Notes under the pieces: model-generated
Told to the model about the DNA's origin: nothing
Database searches by the model: none
What the model saw: only the letters and a program-made list of their open reading frames with translations
Part shown: positions 36,747-47,577 of the stretch, one piece after another
Layout: every line of letters begins with the position of its first letter
Position numbering within the stretch: the stretch's first letter is position 1
Position numbers and translations under genes: made by a program
NCBI GenBank assembly: GCA_040437565.1
Contig: JBDOQK010000041.1
Span: forward strand, 186,001-250,000
DNA from: Albugo candida
Taxonomy: Eukaryota; Oomycota; Peronosporomycetes; Albuginales
Direction: 5' to 3'
DNA length: 64,000 nucleotides

Positions 36747-37846
36747 AACATTTTGTCTGGTGGCGCCTTTCCAACGGTCTTATCACCACAGAGGAATTAG
36801 ACACCTCTTGCTGAGCTTCCACTGGATGAGGCCCCGGCAATCATAAGTCTTTGTTAGAGTGAGACATTTATAACAGGCAATGATCCTTAAAATTGTCCGT
36901 AAATCATTTTGCATGGAAGGCCCATTATTTCTTCGAAAGGTCCAGTGAAAGGCAATAAACCTTCCGGAGAAATTGAGATCTCAGACTTCTGGTGGACATG
37001 AACGAAACAGACAAGCAAACAAGGTCAAGTCCGTCAGTAGTCATAGCATCCTCATAAATAAAATGATTGATAACCTACTTTTCTTAGAGAGTACTTAGAT
37101 ACCTTCCACACAAAGTTTTCTCAGAATGGCGATGCGCAATCGTATGGGGTTCGCATACTTTCTAAGGCAATGCATCTGCTAATTTCTCTCCGTTGCGCCT
37201 CCCCAGCTAAAACCATTTCCCCTTAAACTTCATTAATATCGGTGGTGGATACAGTGACCCATTGTTTTAAGTAGCTATGATTTCCTTCAACCCTTGATGT
37301 GACATTGTGACCAAAATGGACGTTGCGTCTTGTCCACGCCACAACAAATCGTTCCCGGAGTGGCAGCCATGTAGACTGCACATCTCGCGAGACGACTACA
37401 CGAACGCTTTTCTATTATTCTCCAAGCAGATACATACTCTTCTTCTATTCTTGCTGAGCATAACTGTGTCCATTTCTGGAAATCTCATCGTATCCCTTTT
37501 ATGTACAGTGATTACCTTTTTTGCTTCGCCACAATGTTCTTGTTAATGAGCCATAGGGATATAATTAATCCAGCTTGGAGAAGATTGTGGCGCACAGCTG
37601 TCATCAACGAGAGTTCACGATCAAGTATAACAGTAATACGCTGAAATCGGAGGAACAGTTTCAATACCTATATCTCCCTGACTGGATACTAAAATAACAT
37701 AAAAGAAACTTACAGAAGTGAAGAGTGACTCAAACACATGCCTGAATTCCTCCAAAGCCCATGCATACTCATTTTCGCACTATTCTGATAGAAAGCAAAA
37801 GGCAAGTGAAATCGGCTGATTTGTGGGAGGAACGCCACCAATGTGC
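36747..37846. other. Unassigned intergenic sequence
   Basis: No recognisable frame. The 79-codon plus frame at 37307-37546 is hydrophobic near its end but has no family signature. Confidence 0.4.
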
Positions 37847-38168
37847 AGTAACGGCATTTTATTTAGTTCGATCCCCGGCAGTGTGGGCAGCGGTTTGAGC
37901 CCACACAAGCAATAAGCTTGGAAAATATCTGCCTCCCTAGGTTTGAAGTCAGACTTAAGTGATATTCACACNNNNNNNNNNNNNNNNNNNNNNNNNNNNN
38001 NNNNNNNNNNNNNNNNNNNNNNNNNNNNNNNNNNNNNNNNNNNNNNNNNNNNNNNNNNNNNNNNNNNNNNNATTCACACGGTCAGGGGCTCATGATAGGA
38101 TAAGGAAGGTAGTTAAAAAACCAGTTAAACAGTGTAATGAAATCCTTGACAAAGTAACGGCATTTTAT
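37847..38168 (+). mobile_element. SINE-like retroposon, copy 2, with 16-bp target duplication
   Basis: The 16-bp string AGTAACGGCATTTTAT occurs at 37847-37862 and 38153-38168. The insert (37863-38152, with 100 N at 37972-38071 and an 8-bp overlap ATTCACAC on both gap edges) is about 180 real bp. Near its 5' end it has tRNA B-box-like strings (AGTTCGATCC and GGTTTGAGCCC), consistent with a tRNA-derived SINE. Its 3' end GAAATCCTTGACAA is shared with copy 1. It extends about 76 bp further 5' than copy 1. No poly(A) tail. Confidence 0.75.
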
Positions 38169-38266
38169 ATCTAATCAAGAAATGTTGAATAAACCATCCG
38201 ACTTGATATTGAATGATAGGGAGTGCACACTAGTATACATCTGACTTGAAATTGAACGCGGCACGA

Positions 38267-39195
38267 TTACCTTTTGGTCTTGTAAGTAGAATCCATCAAA
38301 AAGAGTGAATTAGATGTGAATTTTAGCCACAGATCATCAGCTTTCGTGGCAATAAACAAGCGACGTAAACGTCCGACGTAGTCACAGCTTGCCTTGTGAT
38401 GAACATTCTCTTCATAAAAAAGGTCCAACAGAGCTTCAATTGGGCGACGGCCGTCCAAAGCATTGGTAAGCACCTAAGTGAAAGATAGTTAGCACAGTGT
38501 TCATTGTCCAACATATTCGTTGTCGTTGACAATTGTGGTGTACCAACTTTTTGTTTTACATTATACATGTCCTTCCCAATCGCCGGGCAATCTTGGTCTA
38601 CTTGCCGCAGACTAGCCGGTATCACCCTTGGTGTTGCTCCTACCCGTGACATGTCACCTACTGATTGCTGCTGTTCTGCACTTAACGTTCGGTGAACTGG
38701 GTACGTGGATAGGTCATCCGTTGCACCGTTACCTTGATGGGCAGGGTTAACTACATTTAGTTGACACACTGCACTTTGCAGATCTCCAAGTTTCACTATG
38801 GTTGCCTCCCATGGGCAACCTGTACGTATGGAAGATTTTTTTCGCAGACTTTGACCATTCCCATTATACGGCCACCGTCTGCACACTTGAGCCAAACTTT
38901 TCTGATCTCTCTTCCTGGCTTGCCTCTTTCGGACCGCAAACGCGCCATGGCATAGCCTGATTTTTAGTAAACTCCTGCACAGAAACTTCGGCAATTTCCA
39001 ATGAGACATACTGCGCTGAAGGTGGTGCTTCGAGTGGCATAGCGGGTAGGTAAAAAAGAGATAAGAATAGAGGTGAGAACCGAGGTGAAAACAGAGGCGA
39101 AAATCACTGTTTACACTCTCGAACAGATTCGTAACAGGAGGAAAGTAAGCGTCCGAACAGTTTCCAGACGCGAGGAAAATTTCCAGGCTTTTCAT
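38267..39195 (-). mobile_element. MULE transposase, N-terminal half
   Basis: A 290-codon minus frame (38323-39195) carries the FAR1/WRKY-GCM1-like region: RKKSSIRTGCPWEATI, LNVVNPAHQGNGATDD and LSAEQQQSVGDMSRVGATPR, with IPASLRQVDQDCPAI. After an apparent intron or frame change it continues as LLDLFYEENVHHKASCDY, LWLKF and LFLMDSTYKTKR, the block containing the first catalytic Asp (consensus LLLDCTYKTNR). It stops at 38267 directly after this block, so the second half with the remaining catalytic residues is missing. The SINE copy 2 lies about 100 bp beyond the truncation. Confidence 0.8.
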
Positions 39196-39389
39196 TGGCT
39201 ACGGATGAATATCGTCACTTCTCCGACCTGACTTAGTGTTTGAATACGAGGGACGAGCGAATAGAATCATATCAGCATATTTTTATCCAATCAAAGAGTT
39301 TATTAAAAAGTTTTTGGAACAATAAAAAGAGTAAGGGTAGGCAAGTACGGTACGCCAGCCTATTTTACGAATCCGTTCGGAGAAGATCG
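39196..39389. other. Spacer between MULE and Crypton remnants
   Basis: Probably contains the outer ends of one or both elements. No terminal repeat identified. Confidence 0.35.
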
Positions 39390-41420
39390 CCAGATATGTG
39401 TATGTCCATACGGACTCCAAGTCACGGGTGTATCATTTGCATATTTGCGTGCTGTCCGACTCCAGATGAGCTTGGCTGATCTGCAGCTTGGAAACTCTAA
39501 GCGATCTAGAGCAACTTCTGTGAAGGCATTCTTGCGTTTCCTCCACGCTGAGAATGCTGATCCAGAGTATGTCAAAGGCTGCATTCAGCGCGACTACTTT
39601 GAGCAGTGTTTGTGGATAAGTTCGGTATGCATCTTGTATTTCACGAAGGCAGAACTGGCAAGCCACTTGCTAGACATTCTTGCATGCAGTGCTACCGACA
39701 AGCTTATGACTGATTGCTGGGTCAGTTCCCGCTGCAGCGAGCTTTACTCGAATTTCGGCTACTTAATGGGAAGAACGCTAGAGAACTACTGTGTCAAGAG
39801 AAGGTGGTGATTTAGTGAATAAGTCCAATGCGTGTACGAAGAGTAAATTGAGGCGAATTATGTATTATTTGTATTCGAATGCATGCTAGTGTAGTGACTA
39901 CCAGCATGCAGCTTTGCTGTGCCTTCTTTGATACCTATTTGGGCGTGCGTCGGACTTGACGCTCGTCCGCAAACAGAATGTCACTAGCGATGTGTTCTTC
40001 GTACCCTTCAATAGCATAAAGACGTGCGAAGAGCAGGGACTCTCAATCATCCCCACCGACGACTTCGCTACCTGCGTGCTGCACGCCATCGAGCTGGCAC
40101 TGATCACACAGGAAGCGCCCTTTGCCGACCTCCTCGACAATCTACCCGCTCAACCAGTGAATCCCGCAGTCAGATTCGACCCTGAGACGCCCCTGCTCGA
40201 CGATCTCGACCACCCAGAATATTCCTGCGGCCTCCAAGTTGCTGCTGCCTGAGGTACAGACAGCTCGCCGACAACTCACAGCCACGTCAATCGCCTCCTC
40301 GAGCGTGTCCCCACTCGGGCTGGAGTAGAGCAGCAACTCACGTCACACTCTTTCCGTCGTGGCGGCGCGTGGAACGTGAGGACGAAAAACAAAGCGTTCA
40401 ACTACGTCTTCAGCACCATGAGCGAGGATCACAAGGTCGCGAAGGTGTTGAGCGGCTAGAAGCCGCACAATCTGTTTCGCACGCCGACTTAAAGCTCTTC
40501 GACGCTCAGACCGAGGACAATATACGCGAGGTGCAGGGGCTAACCTGTCGGGGCCTCAGCGCAAAGATGTACAACATCTGCTAGCGCTTCCTCGACGCGG
40601 TAACGGCGTACTTGGTCTTTCATTTCCCGCTTTTTATTTAAGCAAACCCCAACGGGCCAGCTTTTAAGCGCTTGGAAACTTGCGTGTTGGAGTCTGGGCG
40701 CACCCTTGCCGATTTGCTTGCTTGTTCCATGCATCTTGTTACGGCTCCATGTGACGAGGTATACCAAGAAGAAGAACCAGCCTACAGAGCAAGCACAAAG
40801 TCCAAAGAACGCAAAGTCATTCGTCACAAAGTTTCTGTGATTGATCACTTTATCCGACATGCAAGAAGCCAAGGCGAGCGTATGGATGCGCTCGAAGCTA
40901 AGCTCGACTAAGCGCGCCCTCCAAGCAAAAAGAAACAAGCACAGAGAAGAGGATGCAAACGTAAGCACATCTAAAAAGCACAGAAAGCAGAACTCGATAA
41001 TTAACTTTCACTCAACGTACTTCCAGTAGTACGCGCGTGACCCGCGCTTGTGGAGCGCCCACAGTGAGAAGCAGAAGCAGTCGTACTCGAAGCTACTCGT
41101 CGCTTTCCTGAAGCTGTTTCTCGAGACTGGCTTCGCGCAGGACGAGTAAGCGCCAACGTAGCGCGACGACGTATTGGTGCTCGGCTTGCCGGTAGAAGCC
41201 AATATCTTGGCATTCCTCGGCGAGTGCGGTATCCATTCGAAAGGCACCAATGCTGTGCTGAAGAGATGCGAGCGAATCATCGAACCAGCGCACTAAAGGG
41301 CAGAACTCAGCGCTATCGCGGTCTTCCCTGGTCTGGCGTGATCGTTGATCCAGCTCCTGACTCCACACAAGACATTCTTGAATCAGTGCAAGGCAAGAAA
41401 GATAGACTGACACGCAGCTC
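39390..41420 (+). mobile_element. Crypton-type DNA transposon (tyrosine recombinase), broken
   Basis: Plus-strand blocks match the large oomycete Crypton protein. LADLQLGNSKRSRATSVKAF and ENADPEYVKGCIQRD come first, with MGRTLENYCVKR, then LTLVRKQNVTSDVFFV, EEQGLSIIPTDDFATCVLHA and LLDNLPAQPVNPAV. HVNRLLERV and WNVRTKNKAFNYVFSTMSED follow, and further on YARDPRLWSAHSEKQKQSYS, RDDVLVLG, VEANILAFLGECGIHSKGTN and DPAPDSTQDILESV. Family knowledge places a tyrosine recombinase domain in the middle, but I cannot identify the Arg-His-Arg-Tyr set with certainty. Frames change repeatedly, so it is inactive. The C-terminal 442 bp also reappear after the gap as a false duplication. Confidence 0.75.
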
Positions 41421-42196
41421 ATTCATTCCATTCATGAATTCGAAATACAGAACACGTCGGCACGTGCAAGCAATCTTTCACATTCATTTGGCTCGGAACA
41501 ACAGCAAACAACGGAGACACTCATGATCAGAATAACAACTGCATACACAAACGTATATGCACGCAGATACACGCGCATGCAGGTAACGAGGCTCACAGAA
41601 GGTATTGAACCCGCACGCATATGTTTTCACCGCATCTGCGTCCACGTAGTGTGANNNNNNNNNNNNNNNNNNNNNNNNNNNNNNNNNNNNNNNNNNNNNN
41701 NNNNNNNNNNNNNNNNNNNNNNNNNNNNNNNNNNNNNNNNNNNNNNNNNNNNNNTTCCTCGGCGAGTGCGGTATCCATTCGAAAGGCACCAATGCTGTGC
41801 TGAAGAGATGCGAGCGAATCATCGAACCAGCGCACTAAAGGGCAGAACTCAGCGCTATCGCGGTCTTCCCTGGTCTGGCGTGATCGTTGATCCAGCTCCT
41901 GACTCCACACAAGACATTCTTGAATCAGTGCAAGGCAAGAAAGATAGACTGACACGCAGCTCATTCATTCCATTCATGAATTCGAAATACAGAACACGTC
42001 GGCACGTGCAAGCAATCTTTCACATTCATTTGGCTCGGAACAACAGCAAACAACGGAGACACTCATGATCAGAATAACAACTGCATACACAAACGTATAT
42101 GCACGCAGATACACGCGCATGCAGGTAACGAGGCTCACAGAAGGTATTGAACCCGCACGCATATGTTTTCACCGCATCTGCGTCCACGTAGTGTGA
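41213..42196. repeat. Scaffold gap with exact 442-bp duplicated flanks
   Basis: 100 N at 41655-41754. 41213-41654 equals 41755-42196. The end of the Crypton remnant is thereby duplicated artificially. Confidence 0.93.
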
Positions 42197-42800
42197 GCAC
42201 GTGGGGTAGGAAGGGGTATGACGTTGTGGAAGCAACAGAATCGACATTGTTGATCTGCTGGGGCAGGCTCTGTGGTGTGTGTCGTTCTCTGCGTGCTGAG
42301 ACTGGGAAATGAATTAAGCGGAGTGAGAATGCTCTCGCTACCGGCAGCTGTAAGTCGCTGAATTATTCTTTGCTATTCTGTCGAAGTTGTGCTGCGTGTT
42401 ACGCCCATGCTTCCCAAAAATCTCGAGCTTATACTCGAGTGGCTGTAGTGAAAGTGAAATGATGCCGCCACAATGGTAGAACTCTCCCCAAGAAATGGTA
42501 CAATGTATCAGATGTGTACCTATCGTACGATACGTCGGAGGGTCGGATTTTTCATGGTATGGATCAGTGAGGGTACAATTAGCAATGGGAGGGGGTGTAC
42601 CTATAGAAGTGGCCTTAAATTAATTGTTTAAATATGCTGTAATAATATTGTCGATTTCAAGGAATATTGACATTTTGCGTTTTTTTTTTGCAGTTGTCAC
42701 CCCTTCTACCCGCCTCCCCTCAACCCCCCTCTTTGCTACGCGACCGTTACACACCGCGAAACAAATCAGCAGCTCTGCCAGAGATCAAGAGAACGCGCTT
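42197..42800. other. Unassigned sequence upstream of the Tc1/IS630-like relic
   Basis: No gene. It may contain the left end of the following transposon. A short palindrome CTCGAGCTTATACTCGAG lies near 42422. Confidence 0.35.
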
Positions 42801-42807
42801 CTTCTCT

Positions 42808-44020
42808 ATGCTTGTTTCCACCATTGAGCGTCAGCACGCTTCAGAAAACTCGAAGTTACACGCTCTGCATGCCTACCACTTCCTGGGATTAATAAAGACG
42901 AAGGTTGCTACCGTCTGCCGAAAAGCCCCGTCTACCGTCAGCGCCTTGAGCGAGGCATACGAGAAGACTGGCTCTGTTGCACGTCAATTCGCAGAAGTTC
43001 TAAACCAAAAGTATAACGCGGAGAAGCGCGAATGGTTGCGTTGTTATATAAGCAGAAACCCACTTTCATATCTGGACGAGACCAAGCACGTTTCGAAGTG
43101 AATTGGAATACGGACATCAGCTGGTCGACGATTTGGCGAATTCTTCGAGAGTTCAACTTCACGAATATAGTCAGTCTTTAAGTCACATAGCGGGAAATAT
43201 TGATGTGGTTTAAAGCTTGATTTGGTATTATACAGCGCTAATACTACATGGTAGGTTCTGGAACGCCGCTCAATCAACATCAAACAATCGGATATTATGC
43301 GCTTTGAATTTGAGATCAATTCTGTTGATTGGACGCATTTTACTTTAACGTTTTTGGACGAAGTATCAATTGATAATCGCCCGATGCTGAGAAAGCGAGG
43401 GTATGCCTTGAAGATAATCATAGCGGAAATGTCATCTCGTGGTATTTTGTTTCAACATGTAACGCTTTCATGACCATGTAGGGGCAAAAAATTTGCTCTA
43501 CCGAGGCGAGTTCACCAGAATGCCAAGGACATCCTTGATCTGCTCTATCGGTTGTAAAGGTCTTTTGGATACCTACATGACTGAGGGGACAATTGATCGC
43601 AGCAAGTTCATGGACTGCTGCCGTAACTTTGCCCTAAGTCAGTCAAGGTACAAAAGCACCCAGGAATGCACTCTGTATGGGTTGTTCTTGGCGCGCACCC
43701 AAGTTTCACTAGTTACCTGCGGTCGCTTGATTTTATACCCATATTTTTTCCTGCGTATTGTCCTTTTGACAAGCCCACTGAGTTGATGTTGAATTGATCA
43801 AGAAAAGCATGCAGCGCAATTTCACAGAAGGCTCAGTCAAGATGGGAGATATGCCGACGGCAATCCCCTCAATGCTTGAACCATATAGAAACTATAACAT
43901 ACACAATCTCTTCCGTAAATGCGGATATTCACTTCCAGGACGATTTAACCTTGGTGTAGGATACAATAATTTAGTTGTTTTCTTTAGCTGGGCTTTGAAT
44001 AGGAAAACACAGTTCTTTAT
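42808..44020 (+). mobile_element. Tc1/mariner-IS630-like transposon, transposase broken
   Basis: A helix-turn-helix region (TVCRKAPSTVSALSEAYEKT) is followed by NAEKREWLRCYISRNPLSYL. After frame changes come SVDWTHFTLTFLDEVSIDNR (first catalytic Asp in FLDEVS), MLRKRGYALK, SVWVVLGAH (the position of the second Asp, consensus VMDGA, is not preserved), and FIPIFFPAYCPFDKPTELML with the candidate Glu of the third position. The end is RKCGYSLPGRFNL. At least four frame changes break it and a catalytic residue is lost. Terminal repeats were not identified, so the limits are those of the coding relic. Confidence 0.78.
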
Positions 44021-44089
44021 TCTGAATGATCTGTATCTATATATTTAGGGGTATCTTCCAGAATTGCTTGACTGTCAGCAGTTTAAAGG

Positions 44090-45230
44090 GTGTTAATGCA
44101 TAGTTAAATGCCACAATCATCCGACCATGACGGGCATACTCTGCACTAGACCCTCAATTCGCAGCAGAGAATCCGTAATCACGGACTTGATCACATCAAC
44201 TTGATCACATCAACTTGCTCACCAAAGCCATCAAGATTTGCTAATGCAGCCGAGTTGTTTTGCTGTGCAGATTGTACAACAGCATCTCCGTCCCTTGGCG
44301 AATGTAGAAACAGATGGATGATCAGGTGATTTTTTTTTGGCGCAGAAACAAGAAGAATTTGTAGATGTGAATTGAGTATTCAAGATTATAGTTTCTCATT
44401 TGGATCGGCGGGGGCCGCTCAATTGTGGCTTCCTGTAACGGCACGGGTTCACGGACAATCTACGACGCCCAGATTTGCCAATTGATGTGCTCCGACGCAT
44501 ATATTGTACCCCAACTTGACAAGAGCTGCTGCGTAACTTCGGTCACAATTGATTGTGCAGCTGCTCCAGACCTATCCGTCTGCTGTGGGGCTAACACAGT
44601 GGCACTAAATGTAGAAAACTGTGCATCTTTTGCAACATTCAATCCATACTTGAACAGGAGAAGTTGCAGGTTGGCGTTGCGACCAACTCTGAAGCGACGC
44701 GGTTGTTACATCTATGGAAAGCAAGAATTTAATCTTTAGCATTTACCTGTGCAGCTCTGTAAGACTTGAGACTGACGTTAGACTTCACGCAGAAGAGTTC
44801 ATTGCTTTCTTCATATTCGTCAACTCCTTGTTGCAATGCAGTAAATGTGCTATCCTCAGGTGCAATTGTTGACGTGGAGGGCGACGGGGATGCTGACAAG
44901 GAAAGCGACATAGACCTGGATGGGTGAGAAGAAGGAGATGTGTTTTGGAGCTGGTCAGATGGTTGGAGGTTACGCTGTTGCGATGGACGGACGTAGGGTG
45001 ACAAAGGGGTACCGGAGAAAAGATGTTGCGGTTGGAGGTTTGGGGTGGGTGACGTTGGCAAAAAAACGCAGCGGCGTTTTTTATTGGACGTAGTTTTGAT
45101 TTCGAAATTAAACGCAATACAAAATTGTTCTTTGTATCCACTGTTCCTGCTTATGGTTAAAAAAAGCGCTATGCCTGGAATATTGAACATCTGACCGGCT
45201 TTAATTAGCATAGACGTCAAGCCTCTCAAG
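44090..45230 (-). pseudogene. Unrecognised gene relic with Pro/Ser-rich segment
   Basis: Three minus-strand stretches look coding. A 166-codon frame (44729-45229) has a Pro/Ser-rich middle and DEYEESNELFCVKSNVSLKS near its end. A second stretch (44460-44700) contains GRNANLQLLLFKYGLNVAK and SIVTEVTQQLLSSWGTIYAS. A third (44130-44290) reads VVQSAQQNNSAALANLDGF and continues into VITDSLLRIEGLVQSM once a 14-bp tandem duplication (GTTGATGTGATCAA twice, about 44187-44215) is taken into account. No splice choice I tried joins all three in frame. I do not recognise the family. It could be a decayed host gene or part of a mobile element. Confidence 0.3.
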
Positions 45231-45294
45231 TTTTATTTATACCCAAACAAAGTCGTCAGGTATAGAATATGACAGGGTATCGATTGAGAAAATT

Positions 45295-46360
45295 ATGGTT
45301 ATGGAGACATTAACGCCGACAGCAAAGTCTAACGCCGGAGTATCAGCTTTACAAAATCTCTGCGATTACGCAGTACAGCTTATCAGCACTCTTGATAGCG
45401 ATAGAAACACTGAAGACGATTCGTTGAGGATTTCCGATTGCGAAATGGAACAGAACAGGAGATCAGAAGCCGCTCAACTTAGCATGCTGATTCGAAGAAA
45501 CGAGATCCCGCTTCTTTTGGAAGACGTTATAGAACAAGCAAATGGTGAGCATGTCCAACTCATAGAATCAATTACGTCGGATAGCTCACCAACGCAAAAT
45601 TACTCAACAGTGAATGGAACTCAAGAAACCATCGNNNNNNNNNNNNNNNNNNNNNNNNNNNNNNNNNNNNNNNNNNNNNNNNNNNNNNNNNNNNNNNNNN
45701 NNNNNNNNNNNNNNNNNNNNNNNNNNNNNNNNNNGCATGCTGATTCGAAGAAACGAGATCCCGCTTCTTTTGGAAGACGTTATAGAACAAGCAAATGGTG
45801 AGCATGTCCAACTCATAGAATCAATTACGTCGGATAGCTCACCAACGCAAAATTACTCAACAGTGAATGGAACTCAAGAAACCATCGATATTACCGATGG
45901 CACTGATACGACTACGACGGCTACAGATAACCCGATCGACCTCACTAAGTCGTCATCTGAAAGCGAGTGTGAAGATTTGTCAAATGTACGAGAAATAGAT
46001 GTTTTAGATGATGAAGTGCATATTGTTGCTCCAAACGCGACTCCAGGAAGAAAACGACGCAGAGCAGGACTAAGTGGTATGGTTCGCGCGATGAAATCGA
46101 AGGAGCTGAAAGCAAATGCTCATAATTCATGGTGCGCTGCTTCAAATGGAGCCAGTATCGAAAATGCAGAGATCATCGAGCAGTTCAAGAATTCCCTGAA
46201 GTGTAGTATTTGTCTAGATCTCATAGACCGAATGACTTCTACAATATGTGGCCATGTTTTTTGCCGACGTTGTATACGTTCGGCTATACAGTCCACCAAG
46301 AAGTGTCCATTGTGTCAACGAAAACTTCGAATTCGAGATATTCATGGATTATTCTTCTGA
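45295..46360 (+). CDS. RNF4/SLX8-like SUMO-targeted RING E3 ligase (predicted)
   Basis: Single-exon gene, ATG 45295 to TGA 46358-46360. With the false duplication around the gap removed (45295-45634 joined to 45888-46360) it encodes 270 residues in one frame. The C-terminus is a C3HC4 RING: C219, C222, C234, H236, C239, C242, C253 and C256, followed immediately by a short beta-like tail RIRDIHGLFF, as in RNF4 where the tail ends the protein and is needed for dimerisation. Upstream are two hydrophobic-acidic strings resembling SUMO-interaction motifs, PIDLTKSSSESE and IDVLDDEVHIV, then a basic patch GRKRRRAG. Known RNF4/SLX8 proteins ubiquitinate poly-SUMOylated nuclear proteins. The role here is inferred from this layout. 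Confidence 0.75.
45482..45887. repeat. Scaffold gap with exact 153-bp duplicated flanks
   Basis: 100 N at 45635-45734. 45482-45634 equals 45735-45887, inside the RING gene. Offset 253 shifts the frame artificially. Confidence 0.95.
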
Positions 46361-46533
46361 AAGGACGAGATATTTCGCTCACGACGACAGGATGAACGAT
46401 GTATAGAAGATGTCTTTTAAATGTATCGAGGAAAACCGCAGTCTACACGCAACGTCAAAGATGGATGGATTATCGCATCAGTGCACTTCATGAAACACAC
46501 TGATGAAACAGAGCAGCGTGGAGACTCCTAATT

Positions 46534-46888
46534 TTACAAGCAATTTGACTTTTTCATCCATGTCTCTCCCGTTGCATCATCAACTAATTCTTCTTCTTTC
46601 AAAGCTCGCGTTCTTTTCAAATGAAGTTGCTTCGGCAGTAACCTGCGACGTATGATGTCTGTTGGGGAATCCTGTATAGAATTGGGGACGTCAACGCCAA
46701 CTTTGAGCTTGAGGGGAATCGTGTCGCACAAACAAATTTGATTGAGTACAGCGGTTCTGTCCAGTAATTACTTGATCCCTTTGCATGATACAAAATCCGC
46801 GTCCTGAGACAAATGGAAACCGACTGTGCGGTTTGTGTTTAGCTGGCTGATGTGCTGAAATGATGGAATTGATATTTCTTGTCACCAT
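46534..46888 (-). CDS. Small two-exon candidate gene, unknown function
   Basis: Exons 46772-46888 and 46534-46707 join through a 64-bp GT..AG intron in phase 0, giving 96 residues from an ATG at 46888 to a stop at 46534. The sequence is basic and includes SAHQPAKHKPHSRFPFVSG, then PTDIIRRRLLPKQLHLKRTR and an acidic turn KEEELVDDATGE. No signal peptide, membrane segment or named family is seen. An open frame continues a little upstream of the chosen ATG, so the start is uncertain and a further 5' exon is possible. It converges on the RING gene, whose stop lies 173 bp away. It could still be a chance open frame. Confidence 0.35.
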
Positions 46889-47577
46889 TTCGGACAGCAA
46901 TCCATTCTTTGACAGACTTACGAGCGTTAGTTTTTTCTGAGGGTATCGCGGACGGTAATGAACGCACCACTACACTTATCGTTTGACAACGCGTAATTGC
47001 ACTCCACCCATAAACAGAACTCAGTCTCTCGTCGTCACCCCTCCTTTACACTGAAAGATGTTTTAGACTTTTAGGCTATTCATTGTGCATAAATGATATT
47101 ATGGCGCAGTAAACGTCCAGTGCGGAACCGCAATTCACACAGCAGCGTTCAAGATGCAAAATCATTCAGCCCGTCTTTGTTAGTGGTAAAGCAGCTTGTT
47201 TTGGAACGGAGATTAAGTAGCATTAGTCACTGGACTGCACGGAGATGAGCTCAGACGGTAAGCTGGAGCCGACCAATGTAGTGTAATACATATCAAGAAT
47301 GAATTCGGTACTGGCAGTCCATTTGAACGCAACCCAACAAAGAATGCTTACCCAATCTAGCGGGTTCAGTCACAAAAAGGTTATAGCACCAAGGCCATTG
47401 TCGTTACGAACCAAACAGTAGATAGCATAGTACTGACATGTTTCGACAGGAGAAGGATCGACTATATGCTCGAAAGTATCTATTGAACAAGCTATAGCGA
47501 GACAACTGCATTTATCCCAACATGGAAACTATCGATTTGAATCGTATTTCTGACTGTTGTGAACGAAGTCACAAATT
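46889..47577. other. Intergenic, no gene seen
   Basis: No motif, repeat or RNA-like structure recognised between the small candidate gene and the 3' end of IQCH. Confidence 0.45.

Noticed and set aside
37863-37910. tRNA gene
   Set aside because: B-box-like strings are present, but no cloverleaf or A box can be drawn. The sequence is the tRNA-like head of a SINE flanked by target duplications.
34516-37971. Possibility that this contig is inverted because both ends lie in the same SINE
   Set aside because: The two target duplications each match across their gap in the present orientation, which supports the order as given.
41093-41422. 109-codon minus frame with good codon appearance
   Set aside because: It is antisense to recognisable Crypton blocks on the plus strand.
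44425-44739. Cysteine-rich plus-strand frame that could be a secreted effector
   Set aside because: It has no ATG start and no signal peptide, and the minus strand of the same region reads as a better coding relic. The cysteines are probably a shadow.
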